From Clostridium sp. LS (GTDB lineage Bacteria > Bacillota > Clostridia > Clostridiales > Clostridiaceae): a stretch of 64,000 bases of DNA. The notes beneath the pieces were generated by a model that did no database searches, was not told where the DNA came from, and saw only the letters and a program-made list of their open reading frames with translations. The stretch lies in contig NZ_AUUU01000065.1 of NCBI RefSeq assembly GCF_002760435.1, positions 1 through 64,000 on the forward strand, read 5' to 3'. Of the stretch, positions 37,234-46,554 are shown piece by piece (within the stretch, counting starts at the first letter, position 1; every line of letters begins with the position of its first letter). The translations under genes and the position numbers were made by a program.

Positions 37234-39342
37234 CTAATAGTTATGTCCATGATTTTCTGTATGAGATACTCTATCTTCTCTTTCATGATATTTTCCAGAA
37301 CCGAATCTTTCATCTAGACTTAAATATCCTGTAACCCTTGAAACTCCTTGTATGTCTTGGCTTCCACACTTTGGACATTTGCATTCATTATTATGAAGAT
37401 AAGTTCCACATTCCCTACAATATCTTATATGAAAGTTAATACCTACATAACTAATATTAGTATGCTTGTATGCATAGTTTATTATATTCATAACTGTTTC
37501 TTCATCTGGTGAATCATCTACCTCTATATAACTTATATGTCCACCATTACAAAGCTTATGATATGGAGCTTCAATATCAATTTTTTCTTTAATGGATATT
37601 GGGTAAGCTACAGGTACGTGATAACTATTTGTATAATACTCTTTATCCGTTACACCAGCTATTAAACCAAATATCTTTTGATCTTGCTTTATAAATTTGC
37701 CCGAAAGCCCTTCTGCCGGAGTAGCATAACAACTCCAATTTAATTTATATTCTTCTGTTAGCCTATCACAATATTGTCTCATATATTCAACAATTCTAAC
37801 ACCTAATGCTCTTGCTTCAGCATCTTCCCCGTGATGTTTACCTATTAATGCTACTAAAGTTTCAGCTATACCAATGAATCCAATCCCCCAGGTACCCTGC
37901 TTTAATATTGGTTCTATTGAATCGTCAGGGCCTAAATTTTCAGCCCCTTTCATTAGTCCTTGACCTGCAACAAAAGGTAAATCCTTAACTCTTAATTTTT
38001 TTAATACGTCATATCTATGCATCAAAGATTCTTTAGCTAATTCTAACCTTGAATCTAATATTTCAAAAAACTTATTTATGTCGCCCTTAGCCTGAAGTCC
38101 TATTCTTGGAAGATTCAAAGTTGTTGGTGCTATATTTCCTCTTCCTTTGCATCCAGGCTCACCATTTACATTCTTCATTAAGTAAGTTCTGCAACCCATA
38201 GTTGCTGGAATATATCCTCTATCATAATATTCCTTATTGAAGTCAGCATCAATATTCATGAACGTTGGATTCATTCTTTTAGCAGCTACTCTACAAGCTA
38301 GCTTGAATAGATAGAAATACGGATCACTTTCTTCTCTGTTAACTCCCGCTTTAACTCTGAAGATTATGTTAGGGAAAATAGGTTGTTCACCCTTCCCAAG
38401 CCCCTTCTCATATTCTAAAAGAAAAACTTCGCATACTAATGCAGCATCTGAACTAGTTGGTAGCCCAATATTAATTGAACTAAACGGAACTTGTGAACCA
38501 GCTCTTGAATGCATTGTATTAAGGTTATACACAACACCTTGCATAGCTTGCTGTACTTTCTTTCGGACCTTCTTTTCTAACAATTCTTCTATCTTATCTT
38601 GAGAAACTCCTAATTCTTCTAATTCTTCTCTAATTTCATCTCTAGTAGGATTAACAAACATAGCCATATCATTATCAAAGTCCGGGTGAGATTGACCACC
38701 AAACATATCATTTTGAGTTGATTGTAGTAATATACATGATAGCTCAGCTGCTGTTTCTATTCTTCTAGGTGCATTAATTGTTCCATATCCTGTATTAAAT
38801 CCGTTTTCTAGAATTTCCTTAGTTGGAATATGGAGACAGTTTACAGTTAAATTATAGCTGTCTAAATCATGATAATATAAATCTCCAGTTTCATGAGCTC
38901 TTGCTAAATGCTTCGGCATTATGGCTAAGGTATTCCATTTATTTGATTCAGATGCAATTCTTAATAATTTTGAACTGAAGTTATTTCCTACATTAGCATT
39001 ATCTCTATCAGTTTCAATTCCAATTTGTCTTATAGCTTTCATTAAATCTGATTTTATTTCTCTAACCTTAGTTCTTTCTTGTCTGTATGATGAATACGCA
39101 ATTGCTATATCTTTGTGCCCCTCATCCCTTAATGATCTCTCTACAAAATTCTGTATTTGTTCTACTGTTATTGATTTCTTATACTCCGATTCAATATATG
39201 TTATAACTTTATGTACAGTATCTAAAACCTGACTCTCTTTTAAATTTAAACCGATTTCATTTGCTGATCCTTTAATTGCTTGGGCTATCTTGTCTGAATT
39301 AAATTCAACCTCTCTCCCATCACGTTTCACAACATATAGCAT
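37234..39342 (-). CDS. nrdD: Anaerobic ribonucleoside-triphosphate reductase
   Basis: 702 residues. The N-terminal ATP-cone (about 1-95, VVKRDGREVEFNSDKIAQAI) is the allosteric domain, followed by the catalytic barrel. Near the C-terminus a zinc site CRECG...CKCPKCG precedes RVTGYLSLDE, whose Gly carries the radical. It reduces NTPs to dNTPs with formate under anaerobic conditions. ATG 39340-39342 is chosen over an ATG five codons earlier because GGAGGG lies 7 nt before it. A promoter and NrdR-like boxes lie just upstream. Confidence 0.96.
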   Translation of the reverse strand: MLYVVKRDGREVEFNSDKIAQAIKGSANEIGLNLKESQVLDTVHKVITYIESEYKKSITVEQIQNFVERSLRDEGHKDIAIAYSSYRQERTKVREIKSDLMKAIRQIGIETDRDNANVGNNFSSKLLRIASESNKWNTLAIMPKHLARAHETGDLYYHDLDSYNLTVNCLHIPTKEILENGFNTGYGTINAPRRIETAAELSCILLQSTQNDMFGGQSHPDFDNDMAMFVNPTRDEIREELEELGVSQDKIEELLEKKVRKKVQQAMQGVVYNLNTMHSRAGSQVPFSSINIGLPTSSDAALVCEVFLLEYEKGLGKGEQPIFPNIIFRVKAGVNREESDPYFYLFKLACRVAAKRMNPTFMNIDADFNKEYYDRGYIPATMGCRTYLMKNVNGEPGCKGRGNIAPTTLNLPRIGLQAKGDINKFFEILDSRLELAKESLMHRYDVLKKLRVKDLPFVAGQGLMKGAENLGPDDSIEPILKQGTWGIGFIGIAETLVALIGKHHGEDAEARALGVRIVEYMRQYCDRLTEEYKLNWSCYATPAEGLSGKFIKQDQKIFGLIAGVTDKEYYTNSYHVPVAYPISIKEKIDIEAPYHKLCNGGHISYIEVDDSPDEETVMNIINYAYKHTNISYVGINFHIRYCRECGTYLHNNECKCPKCGSQDIQGVSRVTGYLSLDERFGSGKYHEREDRVSHTENHGHNY

Positions 39343-39358
39343 TATTATTCCCTCCATG

Positions 39359-39376
39359 GCACAATATATAGTATCT
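39359..39376 (-). promoter_or_regulatory. Candidate NrdR box upstream of nrdD
   Basis: CACAATATATAGTAT at 39360-39374 is close to the NrdR consensus (acaCwATATaTwGtgt). A weaker second match, TACTATTATACTGTA, lies at 39385-39399 over the -10. The pair is about 25 bp centre to centre, shorter than the usual 31. NrdR represses reductase genes when dATP is high; no nrdR is in the window. Confidence 0.45.
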
Positions 39377-39388
39377 TATTACCGTACT

Positions 39389-39417
39389 ATTATACTGTAT
39401 TAGGTATTCATTAGCAA
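39389..39417 (-). promoter_or_regulatory. Promoter of nrdD
   Basis: TATAAT (39389-39394) lies 17 bp from TTGCTA (39412-39417) on the minus strand, giving a predicted start near 39382. The NrdR-like boxes would cover the -10 and the initial transcribed region, as expected for repression. Confidence 0.6.
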
Positions 39418-39699
39418 TACTTCTAATTTTTTATTTTAAAGCCACTAGATTTTAATTATCCTTATTTATATCTTATTATCTTTCGATTTATTTAATTTTT
39501 GCGATATTTGTATAGTTGACTTATTATAATTATCCTCTAGAGTTGTTTTTTACTTGGTATTTGATATTTTTCTAACTTCTATCTATAGAAAAAATTTATA
39601 TTTTTAATTATTTTCATCCACTATAATTAATTAAAAATATAAATTATGCAAATAGTGTTATAATTAAATTAAGATTAATTACAATTGGGGGGAATTAAA

Positions 39700-40548
39700 G
39701 TGGATAAAATAGCTTTAATAACTGATAGTGCTTCTGATTTAAGCACTGATTTTGCAAAAAAGAATAACATAAAAATAGTACCATTTAAAATTATATTTTC
39801 AGATAGAGAATACGATGATGGAATAGATATAACTCCAACAATGCTTTACGAATCTTTACCTAAGGAAATCCCTACTACTTCACTCCCTAGCGTTGAAAAA
39901 TTCACTTCTGCCTTAGAAGAAGTGAAAAGCAAAGGATACACCCATGCAATTATAATAACCATATCTAGTGGTCTTTCAGGTGCATATAATTCTGCAAGAA
40001 TTGCTGCCGAAAATGTTTCTGAAATTGAGACTTTTGTATTTGATTCTATGACTTTAACTATGTCTGAAGGAGCTATGGTTATTGAAACTGCAAATTTAAT
40101 AAAAGAAGGAAAATCATTCAATTATATTATAAATGCCTTACCTACATTTAGAGATAAAATTGATGTATTCTTTACGATAGATACTTTGGAATATTTGATA
40201 AAAGGAGGTAGAATAGGCAAGGTGGCTGGTACCATAGCTGACGCCCTTAACCTTAAGCCTATTATAACTGTAGGAAGTGATGGGATATATCACACTGTTT
40301 GCAAAATTAGAGGAATAAAACAATGCATTTCTCGGCTAACAAGTTTACTAGAAACGTACCTTTTAAAAAATAAGTGTAAAGTTTGGATAATGGATGGAAA
40401 CGCCCCAGATAAAGCTGAACTGCTTTATAATTCAATAAAACATCTTCCTAATATAGTAGAATGTACTTTAGGTGGTTCAATAGGACCTGCTCTCGGAGTT
40501 CATACAGGACCTGGACTAGTTGGTTTTATAGTTGAAAAGATCGACTAA
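39700..40548 (+). CDS. DegV-family fatty-acid-binding protein
   Basis: 282 residues from GTG 39700, with GGGGGG 7 nt upstream; a TTG at 39685 lies in the site itself. DegV/FakB hallmarks: ALITDSASDLS at the N-terminus, TTSLPSVEKFTSAL (TSxPS), ISSGLSGAYNSA and FTIDTLEYLIKGGRIGK, then GPALGVHTGPG. FakB proteins bind fatty acids for the kinase FakA. It is the only gene of its unit, and no fakA is nearby. Confidence 0.9.
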   Translation: MDKIALITDSASDLSTDFAKKNNIKIVPFKIIFSDREYDDGIDITPTMLYESLPKEIPTTSLPSVEKFTSALEEVKSKGYTHAIIITISSGLSGAYNSARIAAENVSEIETFVFDSMTLTMSEGAMVIETANLIKEGKSFNYIINALPTFRDKIDVFFTIDTLEYLIKGGRIGKVAGTIADALNLKPIITVGSDGIYHTVCKIRGIKQCISRLTSLLETYLLKNKCKVWIMDGNAPDKAELLYNSIKHLPNIVECTLGGSIGPALGVHTGPGLVGFIVEKID

Positions 40549-40662
40549 AAAATAATATACAAATTTCATCAATTTATTTTTCTTAATATTCTTCTTTATG
40601 AATACTTCTATTTTTATATGTAAATAATAAAGAATAAATTATGTGAAAGGAAGTATTCTAAA

Positions 40663-40869
40663 ATGAAAGATTTTGTATTAGATTTAACATATAAAGATGC
40701 CACTATAGTAAATAGTAATGATGATATTTTCACTATTTCATCAAATAAATTGCCCTATACTTCTGTTACTCATCATATAATAAATTTAAACCAAGGCAGT
40801 TCAATTCATACTAACAATCATAATAAAAATGATAAATTTAACATTTTTAATTCCATTGATTGTATGTAA
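40663..40869 (+). CDS. Possible small protein of unknown function
   Basis: 68 residues, polar and rich in Asn, Ser and Ile: MKDFVLDLTYKDATIVNSND, later HHIINLNQGSSIHTNNHNKN. GAAAGGAAG lies about 9 nt before ATG. No family is recognised, and the low complexity makes a chance ORF possible. It lies between the DegV gene and a convergent ferredoxin terminator. Confidence 0.35.
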   Translation: MKDFVLDLTYKDATIVNSNDDIFTISSNKLPYTSVTHHIINLNQGSSIHTNNHNKNDKFNIFNSIDCM

Positions 40870-40925
40870 TTTTCATATTTTAGTTTATTTAATAATGTTA
40901 TTTTTGTGATTGTGCCTAATATGAA

Positions 40926-40961
40926 AATAGGATTGATTTTCTACAAGAAATCAATCCTATT
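40926..40961. terminator. Terminator shared by ferredoxin and the small plus-strand ORF
   Basis: Perfect 14-bp stem AATAGGATTGATTT / AAATCAATCCTATT with an 8-nt loop. On the minus strand it follows the ferredoxin stop by 40 bp and continues TTCATATT. Confidence 0.75.
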
Positions 40962-41000
40962 CTTATATACCTTTATTTTTCTTATTCTACAATAAATAGT

Positions 41001-41192
41001 TTATTCTTCAATAACAATGGCGTTTACAGGACAGCTTTCTTCTGCTTCCTTTGCTTCATCAGCACAACCTTCTGGAACTTCGTCAACTACAGCTCCTGCT
41101 TTCCCGTCATCCTCCATTTGAAAGCATTCTGGACAAATAGATGGACATAATCCACATGCTATGCAAGTATCTTTATCAACAATTGGTTTCAT
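41001..41192 (-). CDS. Single-cluster [4Fe-4S] ferredoxin
   Basis: 63 residues. Cluster ligands are Cys10, Cys13, Cys16 (CIACGLC) and Cys54 (ESCPVNAI). Cys20 and Cys43 match the pair that forms a disulfide in Thermotoga and Desulfovibrio ferredoxins in place of the second cluster. It carries electrons in the cytoplasm; partners are not evident. Very acidic. GAGGAGATG precedes ATG. It is a single-gene unit with its own terminator. Confidence 0.93.
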   Translation of the reverse strand: MKPIVDKDTCIACGLCPSICPECFQMEDDGKAGAVVDEVPEGCADEAKEAEESCPVNAIVIEE

Positions 41193-41317
41193 AATTATTT
41201 CATCTCCTCTAATATAAATTACATAGCTTATTATTTCCCAAGAAATATAGATTATGTATATATATTAGAATTAATTAAAATACTAGAATAAATTTATATT
41301 CAGAATAGTTATCTACA

Positions 41318-42157
41318 TTAATATAAACCTTCAAAAATCAATGAGTATAATGAACTTTCCTTAACATATTCTTCAGCTTTCCCCTCTTCTAATGCCTCTG
41401 TAAGCTCAATATTAATTGGTAATTCTCCTATTAGTGGAACCCCCAAATAGTCAGCATTTTCCTCTGAAGATTTTCTGCTAAATACTCTTATTTTCTTTTC
41501 GCAATCTGGGCAGCTTATATATGCCATATTTTCTACTACACCTTTAATTTTCACACCAATCTTTTGCGCCATGATAACAACTTTCTTAACGATCATTGAC
41601 ACCATATCTTGAGGCGTAGATACTATTACTATTTCATTTATTGGGAATTCCTGCATTACAGTCAATGCTATATCACCAGTTCCAGGCGGCATATCTATAA
41701 GCAAGTAATCAAGTTCTCCCCAATTTGTTTCTACAAACATTTGTTTCAATACACCTGTAATTACAGGCCCTCTCCAAATAACAGGTTCATCTTCTACTGC
41801 TGTTAAAAGATTCATTGAAATTATTTTTATTCCACTCTCTGTCTCAACAGGTTCAAATCTTACCATATCATTTTCCAAAGGAATTATAGTTGCTCTTTTA
41901 TTATTAACACCAAAAAATCTTGGCATAGATGGACCTGTAATATCTGCATCTAATACTCCTACCTTATAGCCTTTCTTTGCTAACATAGCAGCCATTATTC
42001 CTGTAACAGTCGATTTACCAACTCCGCCTTTTCCGCTTATGACTCCAATAATATTTTTTATATTCCCATACCTTGATGATAATTTTAAACTTTCTTCTTT
42101 ACATCCTGACCCTTTAGATTGACATGTATCCTTACTCTTACAATCTTCACAACTCAT
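41318..42157 (-). CDS. mrp: Mrp/NBP35-family Fe-S cluster carrier ATPase
   Basis: 279 residues. A Cys-rich N-terminus (MSCEDCKSKDTCQSKGSGCK) precedes a P-loop NTPase with the deviant Walker A GVISGKGGVGKST (42-50), LDADITGPSMPRFFG and DYLLIDMPPGTGD. A CxxC in ISCPDCEKK is the likely cluster site. These proteins bind and transfer [4Fe-4S] clusters. GGAGGACATATA precedes ATG. It neighbours, but is separate from, the ferredoxin gene. Confidence 0.92.
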   Translation of the reverse strand: MSCEDCKSKDTCQSKGSGCKEESLKLSSRYGNIKNIIGVISGKGGVGKSTVTGIMAAMLAKKGYKVGVLDADITGPSMPRFFGVNNKRATIIPLENDMVRFEPVETESGIKIISMNLLTAVEDEPVIWRGPVITGVLKQMFVETNWGELDYLLIDMPPGTGDIALTVMQEFPINEIVIVSTPQDMVSMIVKKVVIMAQKIGVKIKGVVENMAYISCPDCEKKIRVFSRKSSEENADYLGVPLIGELPINIELTEALEEGKAEEYVKESSLYSLIFEGLY

Positions 42158-42178
42158 TATATGTCCTCCTTAAATTCC

Positions 42179-43015
42179 TTACCAGTCTTGTGGCATTTTA
42201 TTTGGATCACTTACTTTAATATCCCAATCCTTGTAGTTATATTCTGCTGATATATAATAACTTTCAAAAGACTTATCTTTTTTATTATCAACAGTTATTA
42301 AAGTCTTAAATACCGTACTGCTATATCCTCTGTTCTTAACTTTAATTATTGTATCAAAATCTCCATTATTATTATTTACTATATTAGCAGTAGGTAAAAC
42401 TTTATTTAAATTTTTCTTGAATTCTTCTAAATCCACAGAGAAAATATATTTTAAACAATCTGTATCCCCATTAATGTCTATTCCAACCTTATTTCCATTT
42501 GATAAGCTGTCCTTTTTACTTTCAATAACTTTCAATATTGATTGATAATATATGTATTCAAAATCCCTTGGTTTTCTAATAAACGATAGATTTTGCATTA
42601 TTGTATTTTCTAAATTTTTTGATACTGAAAAAGCTTTATCTTCATTATAAAAGTTTCCCGTATCCCGTTCATTCGCTCCAACTACATATTGATACTTTTT
42701 GACATCATCACCAATATATATTTCGAAAGTATAATCTGGATCAAGAGAACTCTTTTTCGAAACCTCACTACCTTCTGACAAAAGTTTATAAATATCATCA
42801 ATTGCTTTACTATCAGTAACAATAAACCTAAAACCTGTATCTCTAACATTTTGTATTACAATCTTATCTACCTTATTTTGTTTTATATATTCAAACTGCT
42901 TGTTTCTAAGATTCATCTTAACTTCTAAATCCTCAATAAAAGTACAACCTGACAGCATAATGCTTGAACTTAATAGCATAGCCAAAGCCATAAGTATAAA
43001 CTTTTTATTTCTCAA
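42179..43015 (-). CDS. Putative lipoprotein of unknown function
   Basis: 278 residues. The signal peptide MRNKKFILMALAMLLSSSIM ends in a lipobox LSGC with Cys24 as the lipidation site. The rest is a soluble domain rich in Lys, Asp and Asn, with no recognised fold. The start is TTG; AAAGGAG is about 13 nt upstream, which is long. The first 11 bp overlap the end of lgt, so the enzyme that lipidates it and this protein are translated from one message. Confidence 0.72.
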   Translation of the reverse strand: MRNKKFILMALAMLLSSSIMLSGCTFIEDLEVKMNLRNKQFEYIKQNKVDKIVIQNVRDTGFRFIVTDSKAIDDIYKLLSEGSEVSKKSSLDPDYTFEIYIGDDVKKYQYVVGANERDTGNFYNEDKAFSVSKNLENTIMQNLSFIRKPRDFEYIYYQSILKVIESKKDSLSNGNKVGIDINGDTDCLKYIFSVDLEEFKKNLNKVLPTANIVNNNNGDFDTIIKVKNRGYSSTVFKTLITVDNKKDKSFESYYISAEYNYKDWDIKVSDPNKMPQDW

Positions 43016-43775
43016 TGTTTTTTTTCGCTCCTTTAAAAATCTTATGATTGTTAAAAATTATTACTCCTAGTATTAAAGTGAATATCGCAATAAATTGTGA
43101 TGTAGAAAGAATTCCAACACTCCCCCTTGGATCATCTCTTAAGAATTCTACCATAAATCTTCCGACGCTATATATTATTAAATACAAACCTGCAACTTTA
43201 CCAGTCTGTCTTTCTTTATTACTATAATATAGCAGTAAAAAACCTAATAAAAAATCAAAAACTGAAGAATAGATTTGAGTAGGTTGTAAATGTACTCCCG
43301 CTGGTGCAAGAGATCCCTTAGGAAATACAACTCCAATAGGCAGTTTAGTTTCTTCTCCATAACAGCACCCTGCTAAAAAACAGCCTATTCTTCCAAAGCC
43401 TTGAGCTATTGCTAGTCCTGGGACTGTCATATCAAACATTTCTAGTATATTCCACCCCTTTTTCCTGCAATACAAATACATAGCTAAAGCTCCGCCACCA
43501 ATAGCACCATAAATAACAAAACCATACCCAAGATTAAATAATATGCTTGGATCCTTTATAATATCATTTAATTCAGTTATTATAAATAATACTTTTCCTC
43601 CAAGAACTCCACCTAGTACAGCAAAGATAATTAAATTTAGTAAAAAGTCCTCATTAAACCCCTTCTTTTTTCCTTTGTTTATAAATAAAGCTGCTGCAAC
43701 AATTATACCAATTGCAATCATTAATCCATAACTCTTTATTTGTATCCCAAATATCTCAAATAATATTATCCTCAT
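43005..43775 (-). CDS. lgt: Prolipoprotein diacylglyceryl transferase
   Basis: 256 residues, seven membrane helices. Lgt features: IKSYGLMIAIGIIVA, GGVLGGKVLF, YGFVIYGAIGGGALA and the signature GRIGCFLAGCCYG; RFMVEFLRDDPRG lies near the C-terminus. It moves diacylglycerol to the lipobox Cys of prolipoproteins at the membrane. The usual Lgt has about 260-300 residues. It overlaps the downstream lipoprotein gene. Confidence 0.96.
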   Translation of the reverse strand: MRIILFEIFGIQIKSYGLMIAIGIIVAAALFINKGKKKGFNEDFLLNLIIFAVLGGVLGGKVLFIITELNDIIKDPSILFNLGYGFVIYGAIGGGALAMYLYCRKKGWNILEMFDMTVPGLAIAQGFGRIGCFLAGCCYGEETKLPIGVVFPKGSLAPAGVHLQPTQIYSSVFDFLLGFLLLYYSNKERQTGKVAGLYLIIYSVGRFMVEFLRDDPRGSVGILSTSQFIAIFTLILGVIIFNNHKIFKGAKKNIEK

Positions 43776-43797
43776 TATTGTCCCCCAAACGTGAAAT

Positions 43798-43838
43798 AAG
43801 TATCAAGGAGAAGCCATCTCTGCCTCTCCTTGACACTT
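43798..43838 (-). terminator. Hairpin upstream of lgt, terminator of the 44004-46457 unit
   Basis: Stem AAGTATCAAGGAGAAG / CTCTCCTTGACACTT with small mismatches. It lies between the 188-residue gene and lgt on the minus strand. The T-tract after it is weak (TATTTC). Confidence 0.55.
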
Positions 43839-44003
43839 AAATTATAATACTTATCCTTATCCTTGGCAAACTTAATTTATTTACTTAAGAAAGGTTCAAA
43901 CAAAACTTTCAAATAAATTTATGTTTTACTCATAGAAAACTATTAACTAAGCAATCCTCCCTATGAAAGTATAAATGTACTTAAATATAATTATACTTCA
44001 CTT

Positions 44004-44570
44004 TTAAGATGATTTAATACTTGAAATAATAGTATTAATGATAGTCTTCATATTATCTTTATAATCCTTGGCTTTTAGATTGAATAATACTTTTATTGTT
44101 TTACCTTTTTCTAAGTTTAAATAATAACATTCATTTTTAAACTCATATCCATTTTTTACAGACGTTTCATATTCAGCTAGAACCCCAGAATTGCTAGAGT
44201 TCTTAAAAGGCATTACTTCTGAGTTATAGTACTCTAAATATTGACTATTCAAATCATTTTCTGCAAATACATTCAAATCTTCCTTGGTGTTTATTACCTC
44301 TAATAAACCAGTAAGCTTATTATTTTTGTCTTTAAAATCTAGTCTATAACTCACATATTGATCTTTACTTTCCTTTTCATCTACACTCCATTCGCTTGGC
44401 AAAGATATAGTATATTCATTTTCATTGAAGTGATATTCTTTAAATTCACTTATTCCCTGATTCATGAGAACAACTTGTTCAAAATTCTCTTTGAAAAAAC
44501 CTTGAGTTATAGCCAGAATCAACATTAATGATAACAATATTGACGTAACGATTAACTGCTTTTTATTCAT
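44004..44570 (-). CDS. Membrane-anchored protein of unknown function
   Basis: 188 residues. One N-terminal membrane helix (MNKKQLIVTSILLSLMLILA) and then an extracellular domain with EYTISLPSEWSVDEKESKDQ, later YYLNLEKGKTIKVLFNLKA. The pattern of an anchor plus a small beta domain is like PsbP-type proteins, but this is a guess. AGGGAA precedes ATG. It follows the 624-residue gene by 12 bp and is probably co-transcribed. Confidence 0.65.
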   Translation of the reverse strand: MNKKQLIVTSILLSLMLILAITQGFFKENFEQVVLMNQGISEFKEYHFNENEYTISLPSEWSVDEKESKDQYVSYRLDFKDKNNKLTGLLEVINTKEDLNVFAENDLNSQYLEYYNSEVMPFKNSSNSGVLAEYETSVKNGYEFKNECYYLNLEKGKTIKVLFNLKAKDYKDNMKTIINTIISSIKSS

Positions 44571-44582
44571 ATGAATATTTCC

Positions 44583-46457
44583 CTATTTGGTTGGGATTAC
44601 AATCGAAGAATTTTTAAAGTCGTAGAACATTAACCAATATCCTCTGCCATTACTGCTATCATTGGTCCATGTTACAAAACCTGTTCTTCCGCCATATGGT
44701 TGATCATTTTTATCTTTGCTTCCTGGTATTGCATATACAATATACTGAATATCCCCGTTTCTATTACACTTATATCCCAATAAATAATGGCCTGTTTTGC
44801 TAATGTAAGGATAATAATTTAACATAGGATAATAAGCTAATGTATATTGATTATAATTTGAATCATCAGACAAATCCTCTATACTATTTACGTTAATCTT
44901 ATACCACTTACAATGATTTATATCTGCTAAACTGCCACTATAAGGCTGAAAACCTTCTGCAAGTTTTTCAAAATATAGAGTTATTTCTCCATTTATATTA
45001 AATCCTTGATTTGTTGCTGGTTGTTGCTGGTTACTTATACTTGGTTGTTGACCCCCACCTAAATCCAACTGATTACAATTGCATGGTGTCATTGTTCCTC
45101 CAGTAGGCCCTGTAATCCCTGTAGTCATTGGACTTGTTGATCCTATTCCTGTTTGACTTGTAGTTCCTGTGCTAATTGGAGTTATTTTTTCCATTCCTGT
45201 TTGGCCCATGGTTCCGGTACTAATTGGAGTTATCTTTTCCATTCCTGTATTTGTTTGCCCGGCAGTTCCCATTCCCACTTGGCCTGTAGTTCCTGTTCCT
45301 GATTGTCCTACATTCCCTTTGCCAGTATTACTTAAATTCCCCTGTTGAATGTCCTTCTCATATCCATCAAAATCTATTAGATCCATCCTATCTAATTTAA
45401 AGTTTTCTTCTATCCTCTTAGAATTAGTTTGTATATAATTAAAGTTGTCATTTTCATCTCTGTGTTTCTTTTCTAACTTAAATTTCTTCCATGTGAAATT
45501 ATAATCTTTCTTATACTTTATAAAACCATAGACTTCAATGTCTTCACTTATCTGATTTATTTTTAGATCTATTATGTTTTCACAAGGATCTAGCTTCTTA
45601 GCTAATTTATTAATGACTGCTTCTATATCTTCGTTCTTCTCTAAACTGTCATATTTTCCAAGTTTATCACATTCATCACATTGATAATATTTTTCATACT
45701 TTTCTTTCTTATCGCATTTATCACACTTATCATGCTTTTCATGTTCATCACACTTGTCATGTTTCTCATGTTTCTCATATTTTTCATAATCTTCATCACA
45801 TTTGTCATATTTTTTGTTTTCTTTATTTTTATGCCTATCTTCATCTAAGGTATTTATTACCTCTTCATTCTTCCTTTCAGCAGGTTCATCTTGTAGTTGA
45901 GTTGGTTTTACAGCATTAGACTCCACTTCATTTGTTTGTGCTATTGCCGCTTTGCTGGTTGCATCAGAACTAATAACCTCTCTCTTTTTAGGTTCTGAAT
46001 CTAATTTGTTGATGTACTTTTTAGAATCCGCTTTTATAAATTTGAATTTTCTCCAATTATCAGCCGATTCCTCTCCATTCATGAATCCATGCATTATGAA
46101 CTCTGGCTCGTTATTTTTTATCCTGCATATAGCAGCCCCTGATATTTTTTCGTAAGATATTCCTAGCCCAGCTATGTTATTGACATAATACTCTTTGCTG
46201 GTATCTCCTTTTCCAACTTCATTTATTGCCAAAGGGCCTAAATCAATTAATTGTTTCAAGTCCCTTTTACAACAGATAAGTACCATAGAATAGTTATCTT
46301 CTTGTCTTAGATTTTGAGCATAAAAAGACACTTTGCATTTATCGCCTTTTGCTTCAACTTTAGCATATCCAGACAAAGTTTTATCACTAGAGTTAGAATA
46401 TCCTCTTTCATCTTCTTGTAATATTATAAAATTTCTATACAATTTATTATGTGCCAA
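44583..46457 (-). CDS. Large repeat-rich protein of unknown function
   Basis: 624 residues. Residues 1-140 form a folded domain (LYRNFIILQEDERGYSNSSD; SGAAICRIKNNEPEFIMHG). Residues about 213-267 are a Lys-Asp-His-Cys-rich block with units like EKHDKCDEHEKHDKCDKCD. Residues about 371-459 are Gly-Thr-rich with a 16-residue direct repeat (MEKITPISTGTMGQTG and MEKITPISTGTTSQTG). A C-terminal aromatic domain of about 140 residues ends in SIVIPTK. No signal peptide. The start is TTG with GGAGGG upstream. The layout suggests a surface or spore-layer protein, by inference only. Confidence 0.7.
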   Translation of the reverse strand: MAHNKLYRNFIILQEDERGYSNSSDKTLSGYAKVEAKGDKCKVSFYAQNLRQEDNYSMVLICCKRDLKQLIDLGPLAINEVGKGDTSKEYYVNNIAGLGISYEKISGAAICRIKNNEPEFIMHGFMNGEESADNWRKFKFIKADSKKYINKLDSEPKKREVISSDATSKAAIAQTNEVESNAVKPTQLQDEPAERKNEEVINTLDEDRHKNKENKKYDKCDEDYEKYEKHEKHDKCDEHEKHDKCDKCDKKEKYEKYYQCDECDKLGKYDSLEKNEDIEAVINKLAKKLDPCENIIDLKINQISEDIEVYGFIKYKKDYNFTWKKFKLEKKHRDENDNFNYIQTNSKRIEENFKLDRMDLIDFDGYEKDIQQGNLSNTGKGNVGQSGTGTTGQVGMGTAGQTNTGMEKITPISTGTMGQTGMEKITPISTGTTSQTGIGSTSPMTTGITGPTGGTMTPCNCNQLDLGGGQQPSISNQQQPATNQGFNINGEITLYFEKLAEGFQPYSGSLADINHCKWYKINVNSIEDLSDDSNYNQYTLAYYPMLNYYPYISKTGHYLLGYKCNRNGDIQYIVYAIPGSKDKNDQPYGGRTGFVTWTNDSSNGRGYWLMFYDFKNSSIVIPTK

Positions 46458-46554
46458 ACCCTATATTCCCTCCGCATATATTTATTCCATATATTATATG
46501 CCGAAGATTTATTATTATGATTTAATTAAAATTCAAAGATAATACATACTATCT

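Noticed and set aside
45641-45844. Met-, Lys- and Asn-rich ORF within the repeat protein gene
   Set aside because: It is a frame-shifted reading of the tandem repeat block and has no ribosome site.
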